Notes: generated by a model not told the origin, from the letters alone. Positions 18,752-27,886 are shown, counted from the first letter of the stretch. The stretch is DNA of 64,000 bases from Chitinophaga jiangningensis (GCF_900142605.1 NZ_FRBL01000005.1:62001-126000), one strand, 5' to 3'. Made by a program: numbers and translations.

Positions 18752-19291
18752 ATGTCTGATAGCCCTGTTAAGATCAAATTTGAACAACTCTTTGCCGCCA
18801 ACAAAGATAAAATATACCGGTTTGCACGCAAGCTTACCGGCGATGATTCCCGTGCGCAGGAGCTCACCCAGCAGTGCTTTATCCGCCTGTGGGAAAACAT
18901 GGATAAAGTGAAGGAAGGACAGGATATTTTCCCGCTCCTGTTTGTATACATCAAAAACCTGGTGATAGACGAAGCCCGGAAATATTACCGGGAAAAGGAA
19001 ATGATCAGCAAAGCCGCCACGGAAGAGAAATCGCAGCCACAATCAGAAGAAGGCGGCGATCGGTATATGATGCGTAAAGAGTTTGACCTGCAGGTATACA
19101 AAGTAGTGGGCGCTATGCCAGAGCAGCGCCGGAACGTATATGAACTGAGCCGCTACCATGGCTATAACAACAAGGAGATAGCCGATAAATTATCGATTTC
19201 AGTGGCTACAGTTAAAAGCCACCTGGGCAGCGCCCTGCAAACGCTGCGTCAGCAATTGCAATCCCACTTCGATATTGATAATACCAAATAA
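18752..19291 (+). CDS. ECF RNA polymerase sigma factor (sigma-70 family)
   Basis: 179-residue extracytoplasmic-function sigma factor that should redirect RNA polymerase to a small regulon. Region 2 spans about 8-80 (FEQLFAANKDKIYRFARKL, then DDSRAQELTQQCFIRLWEN), and region 4 spans about 110-165 with the helix-turn-helix GYNNKEIADKLSISVATVKS. There is no region 3. Start at ATG 18752. The next gene begins on the last base of its stop codon, so a membrane peptidase, not an anti-sigma factor, is its operon partner. It might instead serve the FecR protein at 26206-27114, whose neighbourhood lacks a sigma gene; this is inference. Confidence 0.93.
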   Translation: MSDSPVKIKFEQLFAANKDKIYRFARKLTGDDSRAQELTQQCFIRLWENMDKVKEGQDIFPLLFVYIKNLVIDEARKYYREKEMISKAATEEKSQPQSEEGGDRYMMRKEFDLQVYKVVGAMPEQRRNVYELSRYHGYNNKEIADKLSISVATVKSHLGSALQTLRQQLQSHFDIDNTK

Positions 19292-20658
19292 TGATGCGAC
19301 CCAAAAACTTATTGCTTACTGCAGGTGTGTTGCTCATGGCAGCTGCCTGCCGGAAAGATACTCCTGTTGCACCCGCCGTACCTACCGGGCCTGTAACACA
19401 GGCAGAGATAAATAGCTGGATGCTGGATAGTATGCGCTACTTCTATTTATGGAACCAGGGGTTGCCGGCAACGGCGGATACATCGCTGACTGCACAAAAA
19501 TATTTTTACGGCTTACTTAATATCGCTGATCCGTTTTCGTATATATATAACCCGGATGACGCTACTACCGTTGCCACTTCCCTGTACCGTAATTACGGTC
19601 TGGATATCAGTGTGGTACAGTTACCGGGTACTACTAAGCCTGTCGGGGTGGTAAAGCTGGTAGCCAGTGGGGCTACCCTGGCGCAATCTAAGTTTAGCCG
19701 TGGCAGTTATATCACCCGCGTAAATAACATCTCCCTGACACCTGATAATGCAGCTGAGCTATTTGCGCAGGTTTTGGGAGATAAAAGAGGCAGCTTTACA
19801 CCGGCCACGCTGTCTGATGGCGTATTCACAGAAGGGCAACCAGTGGAATTAAGTTTCGCCTATCCGGCTGAATCCCCTGTAAATGTGCAGCAGTTCAGTG
19901 TAGCGGGTAAAAAAGTGGGATACCTTTACTACAATGCATTTGCGGATAAATACAACCTGGATTTGATTAACATCTTCAAAAACTTTATAGGCAGTGGTGT
20001 AACTGAACTGATACTGGATTTGCGCTATAATACCGGCGGGAGCATTGCAGCCGCCGCCTTGATGACCAGCCTGATTGCGGATGGAGTTACTGAAAGCAGC
20101 GCATTTATTCAACTGACCGGTAACAACAACCTGGGGAGTTATAAAATGTCGTTTGGCGAAACGCTGGCGGTACCTGAGAGTGGCAGCGCCATCAGCTTTA
20201 GCAGCCTGGTGGCTGCCAGGCTGCGACTGAAGCGGGTATACGTACTCACTGGCCATCAAACTATTTCAGCAGCGGAGCTGGTAGTGAATAACCTGAAGCC
20301 CTATACGAATGTGATTCAGATTGGCGCTACTACTTATGGTAAGGATAAGGGTGCTATCATAATCCGGGATCAGCGGACGCCGAAGCGCATACCATGGGTG
20401 ATGCAGCCTATTATCTACCGGTTGGGTAATGCAAATGGTCAGGGCGGGTACACCAGTGGTATTACTCCTCAATATGCAGTAGATGAAATGTCCGTACAAC
20501 CATTACCGGCGCTTGGCACCAGCAATGATGTACTCATAGCGAAAGCGCTGGCGTTGATCAGTGGCAGCGCAAGAGAAGCACTTAACCGGCCCCGCGTACC
20601 TGTGTTATATGAGACTACGCCTGTATTGCATGAAATAATTATACCCCGTATAAAATAA
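19291..20658 (+). CDS. S41-family peptidase lipoprotein
   Basis: 455-residue predicted lipoprotein protease. Signal peptide with lipobox AAAC (Cys20), then the Bacteroidota S41 N-terminal segment NSWMLDSMRYFYLWNQGLP, a PDZ-like part (about 105-175), and the peptidase fold with LILDLRYNTGG (about 240-250). Catalytic Ser326 lies in TGHQTISAAELV and Lys351 in GATTYGKDKG; the 25-residue spacing matches the S41 Ser-Lys dyad of carboxyl-terminal processing proteases. Start ATG at 19291 overlaps the sigma stop by one base (TAATG), implying translational coupling; an ATG three bases later is also possible. An S41 protease coupled to an ECF sigma suggests a cell-envelope signalling role, which is inference. 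Confidence 0.92.
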   Translation: MMRPKNLLLTAGVLLMAAACRKDTPVAPAVPTGPVTQAEINSWMLDSMRYFYLWNQGLPATADTSLTAQKYFYGLLNIADPFSYIYNPDDATTVATSLYRNYGLDISVVQLPGTTKPVGVVKLVASGATLAQSKFSRGSYITRVNNISLTPDNAAELFAQVLGDKRGSFTPATLSDGVFTEGQPVELSFAYPAESPVNVQQFSVAGKKVGYLYYNAFADKYNLDLINIFKNFIGSGVTELILDLRYNTGGSIAAAALMTSLIADGVTESSAFIQLTGNNNLGSYKMSFGETLAVPESGSAISFSSLVAARLRLKRVYVLTGHQTISAAELVVNNLKPYTNVIQIGATTYGKDKGAIIIRDQRTPKRIPWVMQPIIYRLGNANGQGGYTSGITPQYAVDEMSVQPLPALGTSNDVLIAKALALISGSAREALNRPRVPVLYETTPVLHEIIIPRIK

Positions 20659-20662
20659 ATAG

Positions 20663-20686
20663 AGCCGCTTCCAAACAGAAGCGGCT
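20663..20686. terminator. Hairpin between convergent genes
   Basis: A perfect 9-bp stem (AGCCGCTTC 20663-20671, GAAGCGGCT 20678-20686) with a 6-base loop sits between the peptidase stop (20658) and the stop of the minus-strand lipoprotein (20728). AT-rich flanks resemble a weak T tract on the minus strand; probably bidirectional. Confidence 0.6.
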
Positions 20687-20727
20687 GATTCCAGGGAATG
20701 CGAATTGCACACAGTAATTCAACAATG

Positions 20728-21459
20728 TTAAAGACGTATAATTTGTGTATTCATTGCACCAGCCTTATCGTTTACATTAAATATAAAATTCCCTGAAGAA
20801 GACAAGTTTGACATCAGGAAATAATAAGGTGTTTTAGGTCCGGGTATCACATTACCAGTAGCCGGATCTTTTAAGGTAAGTACATAGTTAACGGAGAGCG
20901 CGCCTGTATTAGGGTCTCTTTGTCCTAACTTAAGCAGTTGCGGATAAAATGATTTATTCTTCACATTTTTTAACAATGCGATATCGGTAATAATATTTCC
21001 CGGCTTTTTTAGATAGGACAGTTGAAGGTCTACCACATCGTACTTGTAATATGGACTCAGGTTTAAAAACAAAGTAATGGAAAGCGTATCCTGTATAACG
21101 GGAGATGGTGTCAGGAAACCGGCCATCCCTAAAGTGGTACTGGCCATTACACTGAAGGACTGTGTTGTATTTGGAAGGATAGTAACAAGGGTATCAACTA
21201 TCAGCGAGTCGGTACCTGCTTTATAAAAACTGAGCTTACCGGTTTTACCAGCCTGGAACACGGAGGCTTTCCCGGAGATATCAACCAGGGAATCCAGGAA
21301 TCTACCATCATACTTCACATCCATTTTCGGTGTACCAGGCAGTTGCACTGCATTAAACGCGATTTTTCCAAAGTAAAGTTCTTCGGGATCATTTCCTTTA
21401 CGGCAACCAGTAATAAGTAAAAATAAAACAGCAAAAATCGCTAATGGCCTTAAAAACAT
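20728..21459 (-). CDS. Lipoprotein of unknown function (DUF4397-like features)
   Basis: 243-residue predicted lipoprotein with lipobox LITGC (Cys19). No enzyme motif. The beta-rich first half (KMDVKYDGRFLDSL, VFQAGKTGKLSFYKAG, VTILPNTTQSFSVMA) resembles DUF4397-type domains, which carry a similar 'short ligand, scale, drawn from a chain' beta layout, but the match is weak. It is the last gene of the block FecR - TonB receptor - beta-helix lipoprotein, after a 66-bp gap that contains a hairpin. It may be a surface accessory of the receptor. Confidence 0.7.
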   Translation of the reverse strand: MFLRPLAIFAVLFLLITGCRKGNDPEELYFGKIAFNAVQLPGTPKMDVKYDGRFLDSLVDISGKASVFQAGKTGKLSFYKAGTDSLIVDTLVTILPNTTQSFSVMASTTLGMAGFLTPSPVIQDTLSITLFLNLSPYYKYDVVDLQLSYLKKPGNIITDIALLKNVKNKSFYPQLLKLGQRDPNTGALSVNYVLTLKDPATGNVIPGPKTPYYFLMSNLSSSGNFIFNVNDKAGAMNTQIIRL

Positions 21460-21481
21460 AGTATTTGATTTTTTAAAGAAT

Positions 21482-21504
21482 GGAGCCGGCTAACCGCCGG
21501 CTCC
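21482..21504 (-). terminator. GC-rich hairpin between two lipoprotein genes
   Basis: Perfect 9-bp stem GGAGCCGGC (21482-21490) / GCCGGCTCC (21496-21504), 5-base loop, 21 bp after the stop of the beta-helix lipoprotein. No immediate T tract, so it may attenuate rather than end transcription into the small lipoprotein gene. Confidence 0.5.
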
Positions 21505-21525
21505 TGAGGTATTGATAGCTAAGAA

Positions 21526-22899
21526 TTAGAATCTGCTCCAGGTGTTAGCCCAGGTAGAGTTGGTTGCAAATGCACCTGCATCAGCAGCAGGAGAGAATGC
21601 ACCCAGGTAGAAATTGTACACAAAAGAACGATCAAATGGAGATTCCAGCAGGCTTGATTCGTTGCCGGAAGCTACCAGGAAGCCCTGATTGCTGGTGCAA
21701 CCCACCGTCATAGCCAGCGCGTTGAAACCACTGAAATTAGTTTCGTAAGCAAATGGAATGTTGAAACCTTCAGCGTAGTTGTTGCAGAATACATCCACAC
21801 CCGCCTGGTATTTGGTCACTGTATTCAGCGGACTTCCTTTCTGGTTATCCAGAGAAGTACCCCATCTGTAACCGATAAATACAGAGTTAGTGATTTCGAA
21901 CTCAGTATTTCTTCTCAGGTGCGCAGCACGGCCATAAATACCGGTTCCGCTTGGTGCCTGGTTTTGAGTGGAAGCTTTGGTTTTATCTTCTACACCTACG
22001 ATGGTTACATAGTTGTATTTAGGACGGGTAACAGGAGTGTTGTTAGAACCATCCGCATCGTTATCACTCTCGAAACCGTTAGCCTGGCTGAAGTCGGCGC
22101 GGTTGCCATCAGCAAGACCTAAAGCATAAGTAATAGCACCAGTGTAACCATTGTCGGTATCGAACATGTCATCCAGCGCATCTACGGAAATCAGGTGAGA
22201 AGCGTTTACACAACCACCGAAGAACTCGAAAGAGTCGTCGTTTGATTTGTATACTTCAATGTAATCCAGTACAGTACCGTTACCAACGCCGGCGAGTGTA
22301 AGACCGTTGATTTCGTTGTTAGCGGACAGCTGATAACCAGGATACTCAATACGCACATATTTCAGGATACCGGAGTTATCGGTATTGATAGTATCACCGG
22401 CAGTGGCATAAGTTGCACTTGGATCGCTGATACCTTCCACAATTTTGGAAGTCTGCCAGTTTGTTTTAGCCTTACCCAGGATCACCACACCAGCCCAGTC
22501 ACCTGACTGTGGAGTGGCTGAAGCGGAAGTGAATACGATAGGCTCAGCAGCAGTACCTTCTGCAATAATTTTAGAACCACGGGTAATAACCAGACCACCT
22601 CCCGGAGTACCACCTACCTGGTGATCGCCTACAGCGCCAAGGATACGGGTACCTTTTTCGATGGTAATTTTTGCACCATTGGTAACGTATACCAGTCCGC
22701 TCAGCGTGTAGATGCGGCATGACTGCAGGTAGATATCAGAAGTAATGACACCACTGATAGTACTGTCGGGGCAGGTACCTGGTGTACCAGCCAGTACAGG
22801 GCGATTAGCCTGGTTTTCTTTTTTACAGGACGTAGCCAGGATTGCACCAGCAACAGTCATTACTGACAAAGCAGCTACTAATAAGGGTTTCTTGTTCAT
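21526..22899 (-). CDS. Beta-helix-like lipoprotein linked to TonB receptor
   Basis: 457-residue predicted lipoprotein with lipobox ATSC (Cys25). The mature part has right-handed beta-helix features: short repeats with turn residues such as GLVYVTNGAKITIEKGTRI, RGSKIIAEGTAAEPIVF, SGILKYVRIEYPGY and NGTVLDYIEVYKSNDDSFEF. A stretch rich in Asp/Asn (DDMFDTDNGYT, SDNDADGSNN) could bind calcium. Bacteroidota often place such lipoproteins after an STN-type TonB receptor, as here (93 bp after the receptor stop). Likely surface-exposed; its ligand is unknown. It carries no carbohydrate-active or protease motif that I recognise. Confidence 0.78.
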   Translation of the reverse strand: MNKKPLLVAALSVMTVAGAILATSCKKENQANRPVLAGTPGTCPDSTISGVITSDIYLQSCRIYTLSGLVYVTNGAKITIEKGTRILGAVGDHQVGGTPGGGLVITRGSKIIAEGTAAEPIVFTSASATPQSGDWAGVVILGKAKTNWQTSKIVEGISDPSATYATAGDTINTDNSGILKYVRIEYPGYQLSANNEINGLTLAGVGNGTVLDYIEVYKSNDDSFEFFGGCVNASHLISVDALDDMFDTDNGYTGAITYALGLADGNRADFSQANGFESDNDADGSNNTPVTRPKYNYVTIVGVEDKTKASTQNQAPSGTGIYGRAAHLRRNTEFEITNSVFIGYRWGTSLDNQKGSPLNTVTKYQAGVDVFCNNYAEGFNIPFAYETNFSGFNALAMTVGCTSNQGFLVASGNESSLLESPFDRSFVYNFYLGAFSPAADAGAFATNSTWANTWSRF

Positions 22900-22946
22900 G
22901 GATTTTTTTTTGAGAGTTTTCGTTTCGGGTAATTTTAAATGAAGTA

Positions 22947-22977
22947 CCTGATCAGGGTTTCTGTTTTACGCGTAAAA
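22947..22977. promoter_or_regulatory. Two perfect palindromes between receptor and lipoprotein genes
   Basis: CCTGATCAGG (22947-22956) and the 14-bp TTTTACGCGTAAAA (22964-22977) lie in the 92-bp gap. Their closeness to the receptor stop (22992) suggests an operator or mRNA processing site; no factor is identified. Confidence 0.35.
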
Positions 22978-22991
22978 TATCTTGAGTCATT

Positions 22992-25900
22992 TTAAAACCG
23001 GTAAAGGATGGAAGCGTTGTAAGTACGGCCTGGCTTCACTTTTAAGTCAATAAAGTCCTTTCCATCCTGGTACTGCTGATCCGTGTTAGTGGGTTTAAAG
23101 CCAGGATCAGTAGCACTTTGTTCATATATATTCTGGTAGATGACACTGTAGGCGTTCAGGATATTTGCAACACCCAGCCTGATTTCCGCCTTATTCCTCA
23201 GCAAACGGATGGCTATCTGCCCATCTAATCCATTCAGTGGTTGTTCATACAGCGCTCTTGCATCATCTGACGCTCTGAACAGTTTGTTGGAAATGTAATT
23301 GTAATTCATACTAACGGAGAACACCGGCATATCATAGTACAAACCTGCGTTGAGCATGTAAGTGCTGGCGCCGGACTGGGGGCGGTGATCCAGCCATTGG
23401 GCTTCTTTTTCCACCACGTGATACTTCTTCAGGTTATCGGCATAGCGCTCAATGGATTCTTCCATATTACGCACCCAGGAATCGAGGTAAGTAAAGTTTC
23501 CGTAGATGGAAAAATTTTTGAGCACCGGCACCCGTGTAAAGGCAAACGACTTGCGTACCTCCAGCTCCAGGCCGTAGTTATCCGCTGATTTGTTGTTCTT
23601 CAGGTTATAGATCCTGTTGGTACCCATCTTCACGATTTCCATTGGATAGGCGATTTTTTTCATGAACAGCGATCCGGAAATGATGTCGCCAGGAGCAGGA
23701 TACCATTCATAGCGGAAGTCGAAATTCTTTATCCTGCTGGATCGGATGGCATTTAAGGATAAATATTCCCCACCCAGTTCCCAGTCGTACTCCCGGAAGT
23801 AAGAGAGCTCGCGGATGTCCGGCCGGATAATGCTTTCTGCGTAGGCCAGCCGGAAGTTCATGGCCGGTGTGATGCTGTAAATCAGGTTGGCCGATGGGAA
23901 GATGTGCCAGTCGGATTCCCTGTTCATCAATTCACTCACATCAGCGTCCGGCTCGTTTTGGGTTAGTGTAGCCAGGTTTACCTTCAACAGCTGGTTCACA
24001 TCGTTGAGCGGCAGGTTTTCAGCGCGCACGCCCCATACCAGGCGGAACTTACCAAACTGGTTGTCCAGCATGGCGTACAATGCATTAAGCGATACATTGG
24101 CGGCAAACTCATCACCGTCATAAGCCATATTTATGGCAACGGTTGAATCGTCAAAAAAGTGAGACAGTGGCTGAGGCAGTTCTACCGGTGCTTTTCTGAT
24201 GCTACCGGAGTTCACCACATAAAAGCTACGGTCTTTGTTCCAGCCGGCATATCCAATCCTGGCAAGGTTTTGTGAAGGACCCAGTTTGAAGGGTGCTGAT
24301 ACTGCAAGGTCCCAGGAAAAGTTTTTTTCTTTCACGCGGCTCCACCAACGAAGCGTACCATCAGAACTTACACCGGAAGCGCCGAGGAGACTTACCTGGT
24401 TGATAGGTGTAGTAGAATCATATACAGCAGCACCTGTGACTACGCGGTTATCCGGGCGGATTTTATCCAGCGTCATGTAGCTGGCATTCCATTTTACTTT
24501 TATGCCGCGGTTACCGAGGGCGTGTTCACCTTTCAGCTGGTGCTGGAATAATTTGTTTTGTACTGCCAGGTCACGCACGCCGGTAGTATTAGGGCCGGAA
24601 TCATCGTGATTGCCACGTATCAGGATCAGCTGCTGATCCAGCGATTGCATATACAGCGTTTGGTAGCTCACTTTATTTTTTGCATTGCGGTACCCTATAC
24701 CCACCACACCGTTGATATTGGTAGTAAAGCCATAGCGGTATCCTTTGGCATAACCATCCGCATCTACACCGCCTGCTTCGTAGTTGGAGAATCCATCTCT
24801 TGCATACACGATTTCCTGCGTAGCCAGGGTATTGCGATAGCCAACTGAGGCCACCATACCAAAGTGACTGTTGAATACCTTTCCACCGGCAATCTGGAAG
24901 TTGGGGGATACCGGTGCATTCATGCTGGTCAGCTTCCAGTTATTTTGAAAATAGGGTTTGCTTTTATCCCAGGTGGCGGCGGCATCTGCCAGTTCTTTTT
25001 TTGAGTTCCAGTCTGTTTTTCCCATCCACGCCCTATGATCAGAGATGCGGGCCATGTATTCCTTTCCTTCCAGTGGCAGTGTTACAAATGTTTTGCCGGT
25101 AGTTTTGTCGTTATAGCTGGCGCCCACGTTGATGTTGAAGAAGGTTTCCGTAGGGATGTCCAGGGTGTTTACCTCCACGAGTCCACCGCCAAACTCCGCG
25201 CTGCGATCGGGTGTGAGGGTTTTAACGACGGTAACATTTTCGATTACGTTGGAAGGGATGATTTCGTAATTGAAATTTTTACGGTTCATTTCGGTGCTGG
25301 GCATTACCTGGCCGTTGAGTATGGCCTGGTTGTAGCGTTCGCTGAGGCCGCGCACAACTACGAATCGGTTGTCGATGGTGGATAAGCCGGTTACGCGTTT
25401 CAGCACTTCGCCTACGTTTTTATCAGGGGTACGGCCAATTTGTTCGGCGCTGATACCGTCGATCATGCCGGCACTGTTCTTTTTGATGGCGTACAGGCCT
25501 TCCACGGAAGCGCGTTTATACGTGCCCGTTACCGTAACGCCTTTCAGGGTGGCGTTGCTGGTTTTGAGGACTACATTAATGGGGGTGGCGCTTTTGGGAG
25601 TCACCTCTACGCCGGTTATTTTGTGGGAATCGTAAGATATAAAGGAGAAGGTGATGTCGTAGGTACCGGCTTCCAGTGGCAGGTCGAAGGTACCATCGAT
25701 ATTAGTAACCGTGCCTGCGCCGGTGTTAACGGCAACGGTTACACCGGGAATAGGTTCATTTTTAGTATCGAGTACTTTCCCGGTTAGGCGGCCTTGTGCG
25801 CGGTTGGCTGGGCGTTCCGCGCGGCCTCTTTTAATAGCGATGGTGCTGGCACCGGTCATTTCGATGTCTACCGGGCTGTTATAGTCCAGGTATTCCAGTA

Positions 25901-26174
25901 CGGTATTGAGTGGTGTTCCTGCAAACTTGACCGCGCTGATCTGGCATTGCTGCAAATATTCAGGGTCATATACGAAGGTATAGGGGGTTTGTTGCTGGAG
26001 AGATTTCACAATTTCTCCGGCATTCGCATGGTTGAACTGAAGGGATACTTTGTCGTGCAGCGCTTTGTACGACTGTGCCTGAGCAGTCCCTACTGTGCAG
26101 GTGAGCATACACAGCGACAGCATTTTTACAGGCATAGCGGCGCCTGTACAAAATCTGTGTAAAGAATTTTGCAT
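22992..26174 (-). CDS. TonB-dependent receptor with STN signalling domain
   Basis: 1060-residue outer-membrane receptor driven by TonB. Signal peptide about 1-34 (ending AQAQ). The STN domain (about 43-115: VSLQFNHANAGEIVKSLQQ, TFVYDPEYLQQ) is the part that in FecA-type systems signals to a FecR anti-sigma. A carboxypeptidase-regulatory-like domain (about 128-210, GKVLDTKNEPIPGVTV) precedes the plug (about 245-365, VGEVLKRVTGLSTIDNRFVVVRGL) and a large barrel ending with the C-terminal Phe in ASILYRF. The FecR gene lies 31 bp upstream on the same strand. It differs from SusC: there is no SusD gene here, but a beta-helix lipoprotein. Cargo unknown. Confidence 0.93.
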   Translation of the reverse strand: MQNSLHRFCTGAAMPVKMLSLCMLTCTVGTAQAQSYKALHDKVSLQFNHANAGEIVKSLQQQTPYTFVYDPEYLQQCQISAVKFAGTPLNTVLEYLDYNSPVDIEMTGASTIAIKRGRAERPANRAQGRLTGKVLDTKNEPIPGVTVAVNTGAGTVTNIDGTFDLPLEAGTYDITFSFISYDSHKITGVEVTPKSATPINVVLKTSNATLKGVTVTGTYKRASVEGLYAIKKNSAGMIDGISAEQIGRTPDKNVGEVLKRVTGLSTIDNRFVVVRGLSERYNQAILNGQVMPSTEMNRKNFNYEIIPSNVIENVTVVKTLTPDRSAEFGGGLVEVNTLDIPTETFFNINVGASYNDKTTGKTFVTLPLEGKEYMARISDHRAWMGKTDWNSKKELADAAATWDKSKPYFQNNWKLTSMNAPVSPNFQIAGGKVFNSHFGMVASVGYRNTLATQEIVYARDGFSNYEAGGVDADGYAKGYRYGFTTNINGVVGIGYRNAKNKVSYQTLYMQSLDQQLILIRGNHDDSGPNTTGVRDLAVQNKLFQHQLKGEHALGNRGIKVKWNASYMTLDKIRPDNRVVTGAAVYDSTTPINQVSLLGASGVSSDGTLRWWSRVKEKNFSWDLAVSAPFKLGPSQNLARIGYAGWNKDRSFYVVNSGSIRKAPVELPQPLSHFFDDSTVAINMAYDGDEFAANVSLNALYAMLDNQFGKFRLVWGVRAENLPLNDVNQLLKVNLATLTQNEPDADVSELMNRESDWHIFPSANLIYSITPAMNFRLAYAESIIRPDIRELSYFREYDWELGGEYLSLNAIRSSRIKNFDFRYEWYPAPGDIISGSLFMKKIAYPMEIVKMGTNRIYNLKNNKSADNYGLELEVRKSFAFTRVPVLKNFSIYGNFTYLDSWVRNMEESIERYADNLKKYHVVEKEAQWLDHRPQSGASTYMLNAGLYYDMPVFSVSMNYNYISNKLFRASDDARALYEQPLNGLDGQIAIRLLRNKAEIRLGVANILNAYSVIYQNIYEQSATDPGFKPTNTDQQYQDGKDFIDLKVKPGRTYNASILYRF

Positions 26175-26205
26175 ACTTCTTAGCTATTAATAATTGATGA
26201 TGATG

Positions 26206-27114
26206 CTATTTTTTCGACGATATCAGGTAGGTGCCATCTTTCGCACGGATACACTTCAGTTCATGCACATAGGCCAGGGTTGCGAGAATTTCACCGATAG
26301 GGGTGTTCGCGCTGAAATCGCCTGATATTCTTTTGGCTGCCAGTTTATTATCTGTCAGGGTTATTTTGCATCCTTCGCGCTGTTGTAGCCGGATAAGCAC
26401 ATCAGCTAACGTGGTTCTGTTAAATACGATTCTGTTCTCCTTCCAGTCGAGTATTTCTTTCGCGTCAAATCCGGTGGTAGGTGGGTCCTGTTCTCCTTTG
26501 CTGGTGAGCATTTCGCCTGGCATCAGCACTTTCGTATAGCCGTTGGTGCCGGAAACTGCGATCTTTCCTTCGAGCAGGCTGATCTGGATGCTGCTATCGG
26601 CGCGGCTTACGGTGGATATATGAAAGGTGGTGCCCAGTACACGGGTGGTCAGGAAGCGGGTATGTACATTAAAAGGCTGTTTGGCGTTGCTGACTACTTT
26701 AAACAGGGCTTCGCCTTCCAGCCAAAGGTCGCGGCCGTGGATGTTGTAGTCGGACGAGTAACCCAGCCGGCTATGTGCGTTTAGCCATACCTGTGATCCG
26801 TCGGACAGGTTGTAGACCTGCATGCGATTGGTGTTGTTATAGATCGTATCCAGCGTGGCGGCAATAGCTGACTTATGTTGTACATTCTGCCCGGCCAGTA
26901 CTATCAGGCCGGCTACTACAGCGGCGGCAGCGGCTGTCCACCAGAGGCGGTGTACTTTCTTTTCGGGTTTGTTTGCAACGTGCCAGGTATCTGTGAGCAG
27001 GGCATCCAATTCAGGAGTTGCTGTTTGCTCCAGGTAGGCTTCCACGAGCAGGCGCTCTTGTTCGGAGCAGTCGCCCTGGAAGTACTTTTCTAATATGGCT
27101 CGGTTGATGTGCAT
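26206..27114 (-). CDS. FecR-family anti-sigma factor
   Basis: 302-residue membrane anti-sigma. Cytoplasmic N-terminus (about 1-55, AILEKYFQGDCSEQERLLVEAYL), one membrane helix (about 59-77), then the periplasmic FecR domain (SDGSQVWLNAHSRLGY, GRDLWLEGEALFKV, FLTTRVLGTTFHIS) and the C-terminal domain (NRTTLADVLIRLQQREGCKI) that in this family contacts the receptor STN. It precedes the STN-type receptor by 31 bp. Its cognate ECF sigma is normally the gene just upstream; here no sigma lies between 27115 and the next gene, so the partner must be encoded elsewhere, possibly 18752-19291. Confidence 0.93.
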   Translation of the reverse strand: MHINRAILEKYFQGDCSEQERLLVEAYLEQTATPELDALLTDTWHVANKPEKKVHRLWWTAAAAAVVAGLIVLAGQNVQHKSAIAATLDTIYNNTNRMQVYNLSDGSQVWLNAHSRLGYSSDYNIHGRDLWLEGEALFKVVSNAKQPFNVHTRFLTTRVLGTTFHISTVSRADSSIQISLLEGKIAVSGTNGYTKVLMPGEMLTSKGEQDPPTTGFDAKEILDWKENRIVFNRTTLADVLIRLQQREGCKITLTDNKLAAKRISGDFSANTPIGEILATLAYVHELKCIRAKDGTYLISSKK

Positions 27115-27426
27115 ACATAGAGAGTACGTTTGCCGGAAGAGGAAGGATGAGTGGGGGAGGGTGAGTTAACAATTTGGTAATACCGGGGAGGTATTTCAGG
27201 GAGATGTAGGGGGACGCTAATGCGTATGGTAGCGGGTTTAAATGGTGTGCCCGGCAGCAGTGCAGGTGGTGCCGGGCCTGTACTTTAAAGCAGGGAGGGG
27301 TTTATGTCTCTCTGTAAAAATTGATAACTTTAATACGGGAGGTGAGGCCAGCCTTCCGGTGGTGGAGCACCTGCCAACCACACGAGAATAATTATACGTT
27401 TATAATGTGTATTTTGTAGGACCTGT
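27115..27426. other. Non-coding region upstream of fecR
   Basis: 312 bp without a convincing gene on either strand. A clear inverted repeat GCCCGGCA (27249-27256) / TGCCGGGC (27270-27277), 8-bp stem with a 13-base spacer, lies about 135 bp upstream of fecR. I find no clear TAnnTTTG box. It marks the change from the moderate-GC receptor block to the AT-rich island. Confidence 0.4.
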
Positions 27427-27864
27427 TTATTTAACTTTCCCGCTTACCCCTGCTTCATTCAATCCTTTGGCAATTTCGAGAATATCCTCTTTAGTCCAGC
27501 CATCCATACGGCTTATCATGGTGGCAGCTTTACGACCGTCGCTGTAAAGCGTTAGTACTTTATCTTTTTCATAGCCGCGTTGTACTTTTTTTTCTTCCAG
27601 CTTATAGTCAAGTGTATTTAAAGGATAACTGGCTATGGTTTCCATTTTGAAAGGGTTTGTAAAATAAACCTGGAGCTCATTATCAATAGTAGCCAGTTTA
27701 TAAATTCGTTTTTTGTTTAACCGCCAATACAGCCATCCGATAACTACGAAAAATAAAACAATTAAGAAGGATGTTGAAAATGCAAATATTAATAATACAA
27801 ACAGGCCGCTTATCGCAAAAGATTCCGGCCAGATTTCGGAGTAAGGTTTTACGGTGATGTTCAT
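27427..27864 (-). CDS. Small membrane protein with PH-like C-terminal domain
   Basis: 145 residues, function unknown. Two membrane helices (about 15-50: SFAISGLFVLLIFAF and FLIVLFFVVIGWLY) followed by a soluble beta-rich part (YFTNPFKMETIASYPLNTL, VLTLYSDGRK) and a final helix (GWTKEDILEIAKGL). This plan, helical hairpin plus PH-like domain, also fits the products of 34486-34917 and 35356-35817. It is the last gene of the AT-rich minus-strand island, 22 bp after its upstream neighbour. Such proteins occur among immunity genes of toxin loci; that role is inference. Confidence 0.6.
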   Translation of the reverse strand: MNITVKPYSEIWPESFAISGLFVLLIFAFSTSFLIVLFFVVIGWLYWRLNKKRIYKLATIDNELQVYFTNPFKMETIASYPLNTLDYKLEEKKVQRGYEKDKVLTLYSDGRKAATMISRMDGWTKEDILEIAKGLNEAGVSGKVK

Positions 27865-27886
27865 AGGTATATCAATTATAAGTTGC

